DNA of 64,000 nt from MM2 sp035460165 (GCA_035460165.1 DATHWW010000013.1:62001-126000); one strand, 5' to 3'; counted from the first letter of the stretch, positions 16,205-24,654 are shown. The notes: generated by a model not told the origin, from the sequence alone. Translations and numbers: made by a program.

Positions 16205-17056
16205 CTAATGAAGCTTTACATATAGGTACAGCGCGAGTCCTGCATTGACAGGCAGAGTAAGGGCGCTAAGAAAATATCCAGCTACAAATGCTCTAGCTCG
16301 ACCAAAGACACTCTCAATCGAGACCATGCCTGATGCAAAGCTTCCAACAAACGCAGCAGCTACAAACAGCACCCCGCTCATCACATTGTAGCTGTACGCT
16401 TCTCCCACAATCACCGCTGCGGGTAGTATGCAAAACCAACCTCCGAAGCCTCCCAGATTAGATAGTGCATTCAGAGTAGTATGGCTGTACGTCCCTACAA
16501 TCCTCATCTTCTTCTGTACCTGATAATTATTGCCTACTAAGTAGCCCATGAGTGCAGCAAGCAAGTAAATCATGGCACTATCCATGCTGAAGCCAAGAGT
16601 AGGAATACTCCAAGTCCCGACCCAGTTAGACTTCTCTGTTTCGGCGATGGCATTCAATTCTGCAATGGCTACAGCATTAGCAGACTCAATCTCCTCCTGT
16701 GTCATCTGTCCCATTATGGGTAATGATTCGGCAGTAACCTCAACGTTTAGCGGACGTGCTATACGCCTAGAAAGCTCAGTCTGAGGTACTTCAGACTGGT
16801 TTGGTAATTGTGCTGCCTCTGCTGCAAGCGTCACCTCGCTTGCTCTTCGTTGCAATACAGAATCGATGTACCTTCTCCGCTCCGTATCCTCTTGCATTGC
16901 CTGTAGCCTCGGAGCTTCTGGCTCAACATGCCCAAGAATCGAGGTATCAACATCTTCTGCATTGGTGGGGAGTACTTGTGTGCTGCCTGCCAAAGATTGG
17001 CCAGATGTGAGGAGAACGATTAGTACAAACACCGAAGGCTTAATTTTGTTTTCCAT
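16205..17056 (-). CDS. Exported/membrane protein of unknown function
   Basis: A 283-residue protein with an N-terminal signal peptide (cleavage probably after S-L-A-G), a ~125-residue polar region rich in Glu and Ala (probably helical, periplasmic), and then four hydrophobic helices filling the C-terminal half (about residues 155-280). Gly-rich N-L-G-G-F-G-G-W-F lies between helices. No family is recognised. The start at 17056 is chosen because it opens the signal peptide. It diverges from the XRE regulator gene across a 104-base gap holding a perfect palindrome, so the regulator may control it. Confidence 0.7.
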   Translation of the reverse strand: MENKIKPSVFVLIVLLTSGQSLAGSTQVLPTNAEDVDTSILGHVEPEAPRLQAMQEDTERRRYIDSVLQRRASEVTLAAEAAQLPNQSEVPQTELSRRIARPLNVEVTAESLPIMGQMTQEEIESANAVAIAELNAIAETEKSNWVGTWSIPTLGFSMDSAMIYLLAALMGYLVGNNYQVQKKMRIVGTYSHTTLNALSNLGGFGGWFCILPAAVIVGEAYSYNVMSGVLFVAAAFVGSFASGMVSIESVFGRARAFVAGYFLSALTLPVNAGLALYLYVKLH

Positions 17057-17089
17057 AACTATTCTGAATGTAGCCCTGAGCAGGCCTTT

Positions 17090-17108
17090 AGTTAAGTTTA
17101 ACTTAACT
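17090..17108. promoter_or_regulatory. Perfect 19-bp palindrome, probable XRE operator
   Basis: AGTTAAGTT-T-AACTTAACT is a perfect 9-1-9 palindrome. It lies 34 bases upstream of the membrane-protein gene and 52 bases upstream of the XRE gene, the usual place for a shared operator bound by a dimeric HTH repressor. Confidence 0.6.
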
Positions 17109-17160
17109 CCCAATCAACACCAAAACGGTACAACTCTGGTTCCAGTACTAGAGAGCCGGT

Positions 17161-17490
17161 ATGAAGCTAGAAGCACGTATTGCGACGAGGTTGAGAGAGG
17201 CGCGCGAAGAGGCCAAGCTCACCCTTGAAGCGTTAGGTGTTGCGGCTGGTATCGAGGAGGAGACGGCTAAGGTACGCATGCATCAGTATGAGCAAGGCAA
17301 GCATCAGCCTCCTTATGCCATGCTGGAGCGTTTAGCTGAAGTGCTAAGAAAGCCGGTACTGTGGTTTGTGTGCGATGAAGGCCAAAAGAGCGTAGTACTA
17401 GCTATTGAAGCACTAAGCGAGGCGGAGCTTGGCGTAATGGAGCTATACGCTAAACAGCTACTCGAAGGTCGAACTACAGAAACGCGCTAG
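17161..17490 (+). CDS. XRE-family transcriptional regulator
   Basis: A 109-residue protein with one helix-turn-helix of the Cro/CI type: R-L-R-E-A-R-E-E-A-K-L-T-L-E-A-L at residue 10, recognition region K-V-R-M-H-Q-Y-E-Q-G-K-H-Q-P, and P-V-L-W-F-V-C near residue 75. A short C-terminal helix (E-L-G-V-M-E-L-Y-A) probably dimerises. It lacks a protease or sensor domain. The palindrome between it and the divergent membrane-protein gene is the likely target, so it may regulate itself and its neighbour. It converges with the nuclease gene. Confidence 0.88.
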   Translation: MKLEARIATRLREAREEAKLTLEALGVAAGIEEETAKVRMHQYEQGKHQPPYAMLERLAEVLRKPVLWFVCDEGQKSVVLAIEALSEAELGVMELYAKQLLEGRTTETR

Positions 17491-17511
17491 GATCGATTAA
17501 AACCGCGCTCC

Positions 17512-18027
17512 TCAGGGCAGAGTACCAGCTCGCAATTTCTTTTGCTTGCGCCAATCCCACGGCGGCACCGCATGCGGGTCAGCCCATAGCCCGAGACCCC
17601 GAGAACGGGCTGCATTTTCAGCACTTGCGTATAACAAGGCGTCAGCTTGGGTTTGCTCGTTTGAGTACTTCTTGTAGTGCCAAGCTAAGCCAGCCGTAGT
17701 CTGCTTGAGATTAATGTCGGTCCCATCAAGAGTCACCTTCCCCACTAGCCGTTTGTACCTGTCTTCTTTCGACCATTCGACGATTACCTTCTTGTCAAAA
17801 ACCAAGTCCGATAACGCTTGTTTGGAAACCTGTCCGAAGGCTTGAGCTTTCTCAGGGGCATCTATCCCCTCTAGTCTGATCTTGTGCTGTCGCTTATCGC
17901 TATCCAGCACGGTAATGGTATCTCCATCGCTGACACCTACAACCTGGCCGTATAGCGTGGCAGCGTTGCATGCGAGGGGTAAGAGCAGGAGAGCAAGCAG
18001 AATTGAGGGAGCAAGCTTAGTTCGCAT
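17512..18027 (-). CDS. Exported thermonuclease-family (SNase-like) nuclease
   Basis: A 171-residue protein with a signal peptide (L-L-L-P-L-A-C-N-A-A) and an SNase fold. Key residues are seen in V-S-D-G-D-T-I-T-V, the catalytic Arg in K-I-R-L-E-G-I-D-A-P-E, and a second Arg/Glu cluster in R-Y-K-R-L-V-G-K-V; the C-terminal R-G-L-G-L-W-A-D-P is typical. The family cuts DNA and RNA with Ca2+; an exported form may scavenge nucleic acids or act on incoming DNA. The Cys in the signal peptide is not in a clear lipobox. Its start overlaps the recombinase stop by 11 bases, so the two form an operon. Confidence 0.88.
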   Translation of the reverse strand: MRTKLAPSILLALLLLPLACNAATLYGQVVGVSDGDTITVLDSDKRQHKIRLEGIDAPEKAQAFGQVSKQALSDLVFDKKVIVEWSKEDRYKRLVGKVTLDGTDINLKQTTAGLAWHYKKYSNEQTQADALLYASAENAARSRGLGLWADPHAVPPWDWRKQKKLRAGTLP

Positions 18028-18610
18028 GATGGGCGCTCAGGATGTTATACAGTGTGCCACGTGATATCCCATAGCTTTGGGCAAGTGAGGCACGGTTCTT
18101 GGAGTTGTTTGCTTTGTCCTTGGCTATTAGTTCAGCTATCTGTTCAGAACTCAGAGACGGCTTCCTGCCTTTGTAAGCACCTCTAACCTTAGCAAGTGCG
18201 ATACCTTCCATCTGGCGCTCACGAATCAGCGAACGCTCGAACTCCGCAAATGCACCCATCATCGAGAGCATCAGCTTGGACATGGGCGAATCATCCTTAC
18301 CGAAGACGAGCGATTCCTTGACGAACTGCACTGTGATACCCCTTGCGGTTAAGTCTTGGACTAGAGACCGCAGATCATCTAGGTTACGTGCAAGGCGATC
18401 AATAGAAGGGATGATGAAGGTATCGCCTTCTCGCAAGTGAGCTAAGGCAGCTTGTAGTTGAGGTCTAGCCGTATCCTTCCCGCTAGCCTTGTCGATGAAC
18501 GTCTTATCGAGTTGATATGGTGCTAGCGCTTCCTGCTGTCGGTCGATGTTCTGCTCAAACGAAGAGACTCGGATGTAGCCAACGACATGGCCTTTGATAG
18601 TAGTACTCAT
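18017..18610 (-). CDS. Serine recombinase (resolvase/invertase family)
   Basis: A 197-residue small serine recombinase. The catalytic Ser is in Y-I-R-V-S near residue 16, the active-site Arg residues are in D-R-L-A-R-N-L-D-D-L near residue 70, and the E-helix start is E-F-E-R-S-L-I-R-E-R-Q near residue 120. The C-terminal R-A-S-L-A-Q-S-Y-G-I-S-R-G-T-L-Y forms the DNA-binding helix-turn-helix. No transposase accompanies it, so it may resolve island dimers or invert a segment. Its leader contains a perfect hairpin that covers the ribosome-binding site. It overlaps the downstream nuclease gene. Confidence 0.92.
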   Translation of the reverse strand: MSTTIKGHVVGYIRVSSFEQNIDRQQEALAPYQLDKTFIDKASGKDTARPQLQAALAHLREGDTFIIPSIDRLARNLDDLRSLVQDLTARGITVQFVKESLVFGKDDSPMSKLMLSMMGAFAEFERSLIRERQMEGIALAKVRGAYKGRKPSLSSEQIAELIAKDKANNSKNRASLAQSYGISRGTLYNILSAHHAN

Positions 18611-18616
18611 GGCAGT

Positions 18617-18649
18617 CCTTTAGAGTTGTGTTTATTTAAACTCTAAAGG
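18617..18649 (-). promoter_or_regulatory. Perfect inverted repeat covering the recombinase ribosome-binding site
   Basis: CCTTTAGAGTT (18617-18627) and AACTCTAAAGG (18639-18649) are perfect inverted 11-mers with an 11-base AT-rich loop. In the minus-strand transcript the 3' arm contains the AAGG of the ribosome-binding site, 7 bases from the start codon, so a folded leader would hide it. As DNA it could equally be a recombinase binding subsite. Confidence 0.65.
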
Positions 18650-19236
18650 TTCAGATGGATTGTGTCAAACAATTATTATCATGACTCTAGTTAGACACCG
18701 AGGGGTGTTTTTTCAAGTGCTCAGTATGAGTACACCCTATCAGTACATATTGCTATTAGTACTCTAGTGCATTGCCAGAGTAGAAGGAGTGACCCCATGG
18801 GGGGGAGCTATCGGCAGGTCATAGCTCATGACTGTCCTCAAATATTCATTGCATTTTCTGGCATTGATTGCCGCAGGCATGACCGAGGCTGATTATTTAC
18901 TAGTACTTCTGCGGTGCTTCAATGTGAGCTACTGAGGCGTTTGTTCCCACTTATAGCATGTACCTACCGGCATAGCTCAAGTGCATTCATCTAGCGCCTG
19001 CTCTGAGTGCGATTGGGCGTTTAGTCTTCTAGCATGCAGGTTTCGGTTTTCTGAGCTTGCTCAGGGTACTTCTGCTAGTACTTCATGCTCATTCCGGTAG
19101 AGAGCTTCTTAGCGCTTCAGGAGTACTACCATCCTAGACGTATGTTTTTCTCCTGTCTGCTCTTGTTGGGACTCGGCTCACACGTATGCTTTTCTGCATA
19201 CGCCTTCCTTCCTGTAGGTGGCAAGCACGAAAAAGC
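18650..19236. other. Non-coding stretch of ~590 bases inside the island
   Basis: No gene is supported in any frame. The stretch is marked by repeated AGTAC/GTACT words, including CTAGTACTTC twice (about 18899 and 19074), and an inverted GAGTAC...GTACTC pair near 18728-18764. It may hold the crossover (res) site of the recombinase, a small RNA or decayed sequence. A weak stem (ACACC/GGTGT) followed by six T lies at 18695-18713 on the plus strand, with no gene feeding it. Confidence 0.4.
19183..19202 (-). terminator. Hairpin after the integrase gene, possible terminator
   Basis: CGTATGC and GCATACG pair perfectly around a 6-base loop, 35 bases beyond the integrase stop. There is no T-run on the minus strand, so termination is uncertain. 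Confidence 0.3.
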
Positions 19237-20796
19237 TTAGTGATTTGCGATGGCTGGAAGCTTCAAGTTCGGGATGCGATATGACTTCATGGCCTCTACC
19301 AACGGCGCGAGGGGATAGACAGTGCCGCCGTACTCATCCCCGACATTTCCACTGCTATGGCCTTGGATTGCGTATTGCAGCTTGTCAGGGATGGAGTTTA
19401 AGCGGGCATAGTACTTAAACGAGTGGCGGAAGCTGTGGAAGACAAGTGCATCGGTTTTAAGACCGATCTTGTGCAGATAACGTGCAAACCACTTCGACCA
19501 GCTGGCGCTGATGGAGTCATAAGCCTTGGACGGCATGAGCTCATGGAAGACGCGGGGGCCGGGTGAAGCTTGCACGAAATTGATAAAGCCCAGTTCCACT
19601 AACGAGGGGTGTATAGGGAAGCGCCTTTTGCTTGCCGTGTTCTTGAGCTTTTGCCCTTCACCTTCATTCGTAATCTCCATCACCCAGCATTCGCTCTCCC
19701 GCTGCAGTGCGTCCTGATAGCGCTCCTTCCTGATGTCCGTTTTGTTGAGCTGACAAAGTTCGTTCAAACGTGCGCCAGAAAACAGGCCGAGCAACGGTAG
19801 CCAATACGCGGCTTCACCTTTGCCGCCTGCTGGCCTCTCATGCTCGCTGTACACGGGGGAAGAGAACAAGGTATTAAGTTGGTCCGTGGTAAATGGCGCA
19901 CGCTCATTCTTGTCCTCTTCACGAACCTGCACACGAATACCTTTTGCGGGATTGGTTTCGATGATGGCGTTGCCTATAGCGTACTCTAAGAGAGTAGTGA
20001 GATTCGACAGGTGGAAATTCGTAGTAATGGATGTCGTGCCATGCTCAAGGAGTTTGTCCTTAAATTTAACAACGTCCGCTTTGCTGAGGCGTTCCGTGTA
20101 CTCAATGCGGGTGTAGTCCCGCAACAGCCTAACTGCTCGTCCATACTGTGTGATCGTGCGAGGTTCTGGGGTACGTTCTTTCGCCCAGCGTGTTACTAAG
20201 GCCTCCAATGATGTGAGTTGAGTAGAGGCTGCAGGCGGCTGAGTGCTAGTGCTGATGATGGAGGGGGAGGCTGGTACCGATGACTTGCCCTTGAGGACAG
20301 CCTTGGCTGCTGCGCGTTGAGCCTCAACCTGCCACAAAGGGCGTGGATCATCCCACAAGGGATGCTCTCCAAGCTTCAAGAACTCCTTGTTCTCACTGAC
20401 GATAGCGCGTAGGCGGGCTAGGAATTGCTCATAAGTACGAGAGTCACCAGCGGCAACCTCTCGCTGCTCTCGCATCCGCTGGATGTACCGGGCAACCAGC
20501 ACATCGAAACTCTCCATGGTAAGGCCATCAGCCAGCCTTCGCTTCACGGATGAGGTTGGGGCAGGGGTAGGTTGGGCTGGGACTTCGTTCGTGCCTTGTA
20601 GCGCTTCTGCGCGAGCCTGAGCAAACTCTTCGTCGTACTGAACCCCAAGCTTCCTAGCTAGTGGCTCCGCATCTGCACGGTTCTTGGTTTGTAAGGAGAA
20701 GATGATCTCGGCTTTGCCTGCGTACAGGTGACGAAGCTCTAAGGGGATTTTTCGGCGGAAGTAGTAGACGCTGTTGCGCTTGGTTAGGTGTGTCAT
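19237..20796 (-). CDS. int: Tyrosine-type site-specific integrase
   Basis: A 519-residue integrase. The N-terminal ~100 residues (S-V-Y-Y-F-R-R-K-I-P) are the small arm-binding domain common in island integrases; a core-binding domain follows near residues 200-290. The catalytic set is Arg in S-G-A-R-L-N-E-L, H-x-x-R in F-H-S-F-R-H-S-F-K, His in G-H-S-S-G, and Tyr in G-D-E-Y-G-G. It lies next to the intact tRNA-Met target and is the enzyme expected to excise the island. The ATG at 20796 matches relatives that begin just before S-V-Y-Y-F-R-R; ATG 20811 and GTG 20829 are alternatives, but the last falls in a candidate arm site. Confidence 0.93.
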   Translation of the reverse strand: MTHLTKRNSVYYFRRKIPLELRHLYAGKAEIIFSLQTKNRADAEPLARKLGVQYDEEFAQARAEALQGTNEVPAQPTPAPTSSVKRRLADGLTMESFDVLVARYIQRMREQREVAAGDSRTYEQFLARLRAIVSENKEFLKLGEHPLWDDPRPLWQVEAQRAAAKAVLKGKSSVPASPSIISTSTQPPAASTQLTSLEALVTRWAKERTPEPRTITQYGRAVRLLRDYTRIEYTERLSKADVVKFKDKLLEHGTTSITTNFHLSNLTTLLEYAIGNAIIETNPAKGIRVQVREEDKNERAPFTTDQLNTLFSSPVYSEHERPAGGKGEAAYWLPLLGLFSGARLNELCQLNKTDIRKERYQDALQRESECWVMEITNEGEGQKLKNTASKRRFPIHPSLVELGFINFVQASPGPRVFHELMPSKAYDSISASWSKWFARYLHKIGLKTDALVFHSFRHSFKYYARLNSIPDKLQYAIQGHSSGNVGDEYGGTVYPLAPLVEAMKSYRIPNLKLPAIANH

Positions 20797-20820
20797 CTTA
20801 GGCTCTTTCATGAGTTTAAG

Positions 20821-20860
20821 GTGTAACACCCACCGGGGAAAAACGAAGCGTAACTTGTTG
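20821..20860. repeat. Candidate integrase arm-type sites, right end
   Basis: GTGTAACAC (20821-20829) and TAACTTGTTG (20851-20860) are exact reverse complements of GTGTTACAC (10932) and CAACAAGTTA (10911) at the left end. They lie between the integrase start and the core repeat. The order is mirrored around the core in the excised circle. Confidence 0.55.
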
Positions 20861-20901
20861 AATTTCCTCGAAGCCCTGTGCCGCTAGGGCTCCGAGGAGT
20901 T

Positions 20902-20930
20902 TTGGTGGTGATGGGGGGACTTGAACCCTC
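20902..20930 (-). repeat. Proximal attachment site (inside tRNA-Met)
   Basis: Right copy of the 29-bp island repeat. It covers the T-arm 3' half, acceptor stem and CCA of the intact tRNA-Met, so insertion restored the gene. Confidence 0.92.
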
Positions 20931-20979
20931 GACCTACGGATTATGAATCCGTCGCTCTAACCAGCTGAGCTACATCACC
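20903..20979 (-). tRNA. tRNA-Met (CAU), elongator type
   Basis: A complete 77-base cloverleaf with encoded CCA. The acceptor stem is GGTGATG/CATCACC, D-arm GCTC...GAGC, anticodon stem ACGGA/TCCGT with loop TTCATAA (anticodon CAT), and T-arm GAGGG-TTCAAGT-CCCCC. The paired first base excludes initiator tRNA. A CAU anticodon could also mark tRNA-Ile2 (lysidine-modified), but elongator Met is preferred. It is the island's integration target. Confidence 0.93.
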
Positions 20980-21088
20980 GGATCCAGCAAAGTCCGACAT
21001 TTTATTTTTTAACGGGCAGCTTGTCAAAGCAGATTGCGCTGTTTCGACCAATGCCGCGTTTGTTGAAGGCCTTGCGGCGGCGCGGAAA

Positions 21089-22174
<1,086 letters not shown>

Positions 22175-22178
22175 AGTA

Positions 22179-22763
22179 TTAACCCTTTGGTTTGGTATGC
22201 AATTTCAACATTGCCGCTTCCATGCTGCCTTCCAGCAGCAATGGCAGCAGTTTTACGCTTTGGTCGATGTTGTCCTGAATCAGGTTGGCTTCGTCCCGAG
22301 AAGGCTCGTGCAGCACGAAATTGACCACCGCGCTTTTTTCGCCGGGATGGCCGATGCCGAGACGCAGGCGCCAGTAATCCGGCGTGCCGAGCTGGGCGGA
22401 AATGTCCTTGAGCCCGTTATGTCCGCCGTTGCCGCCACCTTTCTTGATCTTGGCGGTGCCGGGTGCCAGGTCGAGCTCATCGTGGATCACCAGGATTTCT
22501 TCCGGCGCGATCTTGTAAAACCGGGCCAATGCCGCAACAGAGCGGCCGCTGGCGTTCATGAAGGTTGTCGGCTCAAGCAGCCAGGCTTCATGCGCTCCTG
22601 ACTTCATGCGGCCTGCCAGGCCGAAGAATTTCGCTTCAACGGACAAACGGCTGCCGGTGGCGCGACAAGCTTCGTCTATCCACCAGTAGCCGGCGTTATG
22701 CCGGGTCGCTTCGTATTGCGGGCCGGGGTTGCCCAAGCCGACGAAAAGCCGGATGCCATTCAT
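22179..22763 (-). CDS. pth: Peptidyl-tRNA hydrolase
   Basis: A 194-residue enzyme that releases tRNA from stalled peptidyl-tRNA. Visible motifs are F-V-G-L-G-N-P-G near residue 7, the catalytic His in T-R-H-N-A-G near residue 22, F-M-N-x-S-G near residue 70, and the Asp in I-H-D-E-L-D near residue 95, followed by G-G-G-N-G-G-H-N-G-L. Length matches E. coli Pth (194). It is followed by ychF and preceded by the rplY terminator, so it probably has its own promoter in or after that gap. Confidence 0.97.
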   Translation of the reverse strand: MNGIRLFVGLGNPGPQYEATRHNAGYWWIDEACRATGSRLSVEAKFFGLAGRMKSGAHEAWLLEPTTFMNASGRSVAALARFYKIAPEEILVIHDELDLAPGTAKIKKGGGNGGHNGLKDISAQLGTPDYWRLRLGIGHPGEKSAVVNFVLHEPSRDEANLIQDNIDQSVKLLPLLLEGSMEAAMLKLHTKPKG

Positions 22764-22782
22764 TCGTTAGCGTTCCATCAAT

Positions 22783-22818
22783 AAAAAACGCGCGTTCCGG
22801 GATTCCGCAACGCGCGTT
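22783..22818 (-). terminator. Intrinsic terminator after rplY
   Basis: Two copies of the self-complementary AACGCGCGTT (22787-22796 and 22809-22818) form a 10-bp stem, followed on the minus strand by a T-run (TTTTTTAT). Confidence 0.8.
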
Positions 22819-22837
22819 GTTTTCATGCCGAGGCCGC

Positions 22838-23464
22838 TTACTCTGCGGTCGGTGCTTCAGGTGCTGCTGCTTCCTCTTCTTCCGCTGCAACGCCACCGCG
22901 CGGCACGGGGATGGTTGCCACGGCAGCATCGTCACCGTGCGCCAGTTGTACGAACTCCACGCCCTTGGGCAGCTTGAGCTCGGACAAGTGGATGGAGTGG
23001 CCGGCTTCCAGGGTGGCCAGGTCGACTTCGATGAACTCAGGCAGGTTCTTCGGCAGGCAGTTCACGTCGGCTTCGGTCATTACGTGGGTCACGATGCCGT
23101 GAGCCAGCTTCACGCCAGGAGCGACTTCAGCGTTGATGAAGTGGAACGGTACCTTCACGTGGATCTTCTCGGTAGCGCTCACGCGTTGGAAGTCGATGTG
23201 CTGAATGGTGTTGCGGACCGGGTGCATCTGGAAGTCGCGCAGCAGAACTTGTTCCTTCTTGCCGTCCAGGATCAGGTCCAGGATGGAAGCGTGGAAGGCT
23301 TCGTGACGGAACTGCAGGAACAGGTCCTTGTGGTTCAGCTCAATGTTGATAGCGTCCTTGCCGCCACCGTAAACGATGCCGGGAACGTTGCCTGAACGAC
23401 GCAGACGGCGGCTCGCACCCGTACCTTGCGCCTCGCGCTTCTTGGCGGTAATTTCGATTTGCAT
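22838..23464 (-). CDS. rplY: 50S ribosomal protein L25 (CTC form)
   Basis: A 208-residue long-form L25. The N-terminal ~90 residues bind 5S rRNA (R-E-A-Q-G-T-G-A-S-R-R-L-R-R near residue 10, V-P-G-I-V-Y-G-G); a C-terminal beta domain (I-D-F-Q-R-V onward, V-P-F-H-F-I-N) and a Glu/Ala-rich tail complete the general-stress CTC type. E. coli has only the first domain. It follows prs, as in many betaproteobacteria, with a terminator-like hairpin in the gap. The AGGAG site is 9 bases from the ATG. Confidence 0.96.
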   Translation of the reverse strand: MQIEITAKKREAQGTGASRRLRRSGNVPGIVYGGGKDAINIELNHKDLFLQFRHEAFHASILDLILDGKKEQVLLRDFQMHPVRNTIQHIDFQRVSATEKIHVKVPFHFINAEVAPGVKLAHGIVTHVMTEADVNCLPKNLPEFIEVDLATLEAGHSIHLSELKLPKGVEFVQLAHGDDAAVATIPVPRGGVAAEEEEAAAPEAPTAE

Positions 23465-23483
23465 ATTAAAACTCCTAGTAGTT

Positions 23484-23509
23484 AAAAAGGCTGCCCGCGA
23501 CCAGGCAGC
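23484..23509 (-). terminator. Terminator or attenuator between prs and rplY
   Basis: On the minus strand GCTGCC and GGCAGC form a 6-bp stem with an 8-base loop, followed by CTTTTT, just before the rplY ribosome-binding site. It may end prs transcripts partly and let some read into rplY. Confidence 0.55.
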
Positions 23510-23558
23510 GCTTATTCGCTATCGGCCTCATCGGCCGCCGGCGGAATTATTGAATCTC

Positions 23559-24509
23559 TTATTCCATGAACAGCGAGCTGACCGAATCTTCGCGGCTGAT
23601 GCGGCGTATGGTTTCGGCCAGGATTTCCGCGGTGCTGAGCTGGCGAATCTTCGTGCAGGCTGCTGCATCGGCACGCAACGGAATGGTATTGGTTACGACC
23701 AGTTCGTCGAGGCGCGAGTTGGCAATGCGCTCGACTGCCGAACCGGACAACACCGGGTGCGTACAGTAAGCGACCACTTTGACGGCGCCTTGCTCTTTGA
23801 GGGCATTGGCGGCTTCGCACAAAGTATTGGCGGTATCGACCATGTCGTCCATGATGACGCAGGTACGACCTTCGACTTCGCCGATGATATTCATCACCTT
23901 GGCGACATTCGGCTTCGGACGGCGCTTGTCGATGATGGCAAGGTCGGAGCTCAATTGCTTCGCAAGAGCACGGGCACGCACCACGCCGCCGACGTCGGGC
24001 GAAACCACCACCAGGTTGTTGTAATTGTGCTTCCACACGTCACCCAGCAGGATGGGGGAGGCGTAAATGTTATCAACCGGGATATCGAAAAAGCCCTGAA
24101 TCTGGTCGGAGTGCAAATCCATCGTCAACACGCGGTCGACGCCGACGCTGGTCAGCATGTTGGCGACGATCTTGGCGGTAATCGCGACCCGGGCGGAACG
24201 CGGACGGCGATCCTGGCGCGAGTAGCCGAAGTAAGGGATGGCGGCGGTAATGCGAGCGGCGGAGGAGCGACGCAGGGCGTCTGCCATGACCATGACTTCC
24301 ATCAGGTTGTCATTGGTCGGCGCGCTGGTGGACTGCAGGATAAACACGTCCTTGCCGCGCACGTTTTCCAGCAATTCGACCATCACTTCGCCATCGCTGA
24401 AGCGACCGACAGTGGCGCGGCCCAGGCTGATATTGAGGTGAGCGACTACTTCCTCGGCCAGCTTGGGATTGGCATTGCCGGTAAAAACCATCATGTCGCC
24501 GTTAGCCAA
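23559..24509 (-). CDS. prs: Ribose-phosphate pyrophosphokinase (PRPP synthase)
   Basis: A 316-residue class I PRPP synthase, making PRPP from ribose 5-phosphate and ATP for nucleotide, His and Trp synthesis. Motifs seen are F-S-D-G-E near residue 35, Y-F-G-Y-S-R-Q-D-R near residue 95, D-L-H-S-D-Q-I-Q-G-F-F near residue 130, and the PRPP loop C-V-I-M-D-D-M-V-D-T-A near residue 215. A TTG start at 24509 follows AAAGGA with suitable spacing and gives M-A-N-G-D-M-M-V-F-T-G, fitting relatives that start M-A; the ATG at 24494 is the alternative. It follows tRNA-Gln and its terminator. Confidence 0.94.
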   Translation of the reverse strand: MANGDMMVFTGNANPKLAEEVVAHLNISLGRATVGRFSDGEVMVELLENVRGKDVFILQSTSAPTNDNLMEVMVMADALRRSSAARITAAIPYFGYSRQDRRPRSARVAITAKIVANMLTSVGVDRVLTMDLHSDQIQGFFDIPVDNIYASPILLGDVWKHNYNNLVVVSPDVGGVVRARALAKQLSSDLAIIDKRRPKPNVAKVMNIIGEVEGRTCVIMDDMVDTANTLCEAANALKEQGAVKVVAYCTHPVLSGSAVERIANSRLDELVVTNTIPLRADAAACTKIRQLSTAEILAETIRRISREDSVSSLFME

Positions 24510-24537
24510 GACCGCGGTTCCTTTACTCTCAAAAAAG

Positions 24538-24565
24538 AAATAGCGTGTAAGGCTACACGCTATTT
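24538..24565 (-). terminator. Intrinsic terminator after tRNA-Gln
   Basis: A perfect 12-bp stem (AAATAGCGTGTA/TACACGCTATTT, 4-base loop) followed on the minus strand by CTTTTTT. It ends about 28 bases before the prs start, so prs must rely on read-through or on a promoter inside this short gap. Confidence 0.85.
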
Positions 24566-24571
24566 TATTAG

Positions 24572-24648
24572 TGGCTGGGGAGGAAGGATTCGAACCTTCG
24601 CATGCCGGAATCAAAATCCGGTGCCTTAACCAGCTTGGCGACTCCCCA
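24572..24648 (-). tRNA. tRNA-Gln (UUG)
   Basis: A complete 77-base cloverleaf with encoded CCA. The acceptor stem is TGGGGAG/CTCCCCA, anticodon stem CCGGA/TCCGG with loop TTTTGAT (anticodon TTG), and T-arm GAAGG-TTCGAAT-CCTTC. It lies between ispE and prs, a common betaproteobacterial order. Confidence 0.95.
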
Positions 24649-24654
24649 ATAATC

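Larger units (their letters stand above)
10871..20930. mobile_element. Genomic island integrated in tRNA-Met(CAU)
   Basis: A ~10-kb segment bounded by a 29-bp perfect direct repeat (10871-10899 and 20902-20930) that corresponds to the 3' end of the tRNA-Met gene. The intact tRNA is at the right end, with the tyrosine integrase next to it and oriented away from it. The interior is clearly AT-richer than the flanking chromosome and carries accessory functions: a predicted toxin-antitoxin pair, an HNH endonuclease, umuDC, XRE regulator, a secreted nuclease, a serine recombinase and unknown membrane proteins. No phage structural, replication or conjugation gene is seen, so it is probably mobilised only by its integrase. 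Confidence 0.92.

Noticed and set aside
18695..18713. Plus-strand terminator (ACACC/GGTGT plus six T)
   Set aside because: The stem is only 5 bp and no plus-strand gene lies upstream to need it.
23376..24629. 417-codon plus-strand frame opposite rplY/prs
   Set aside because: Spans two certain genes and the terminator in between; a shadow.
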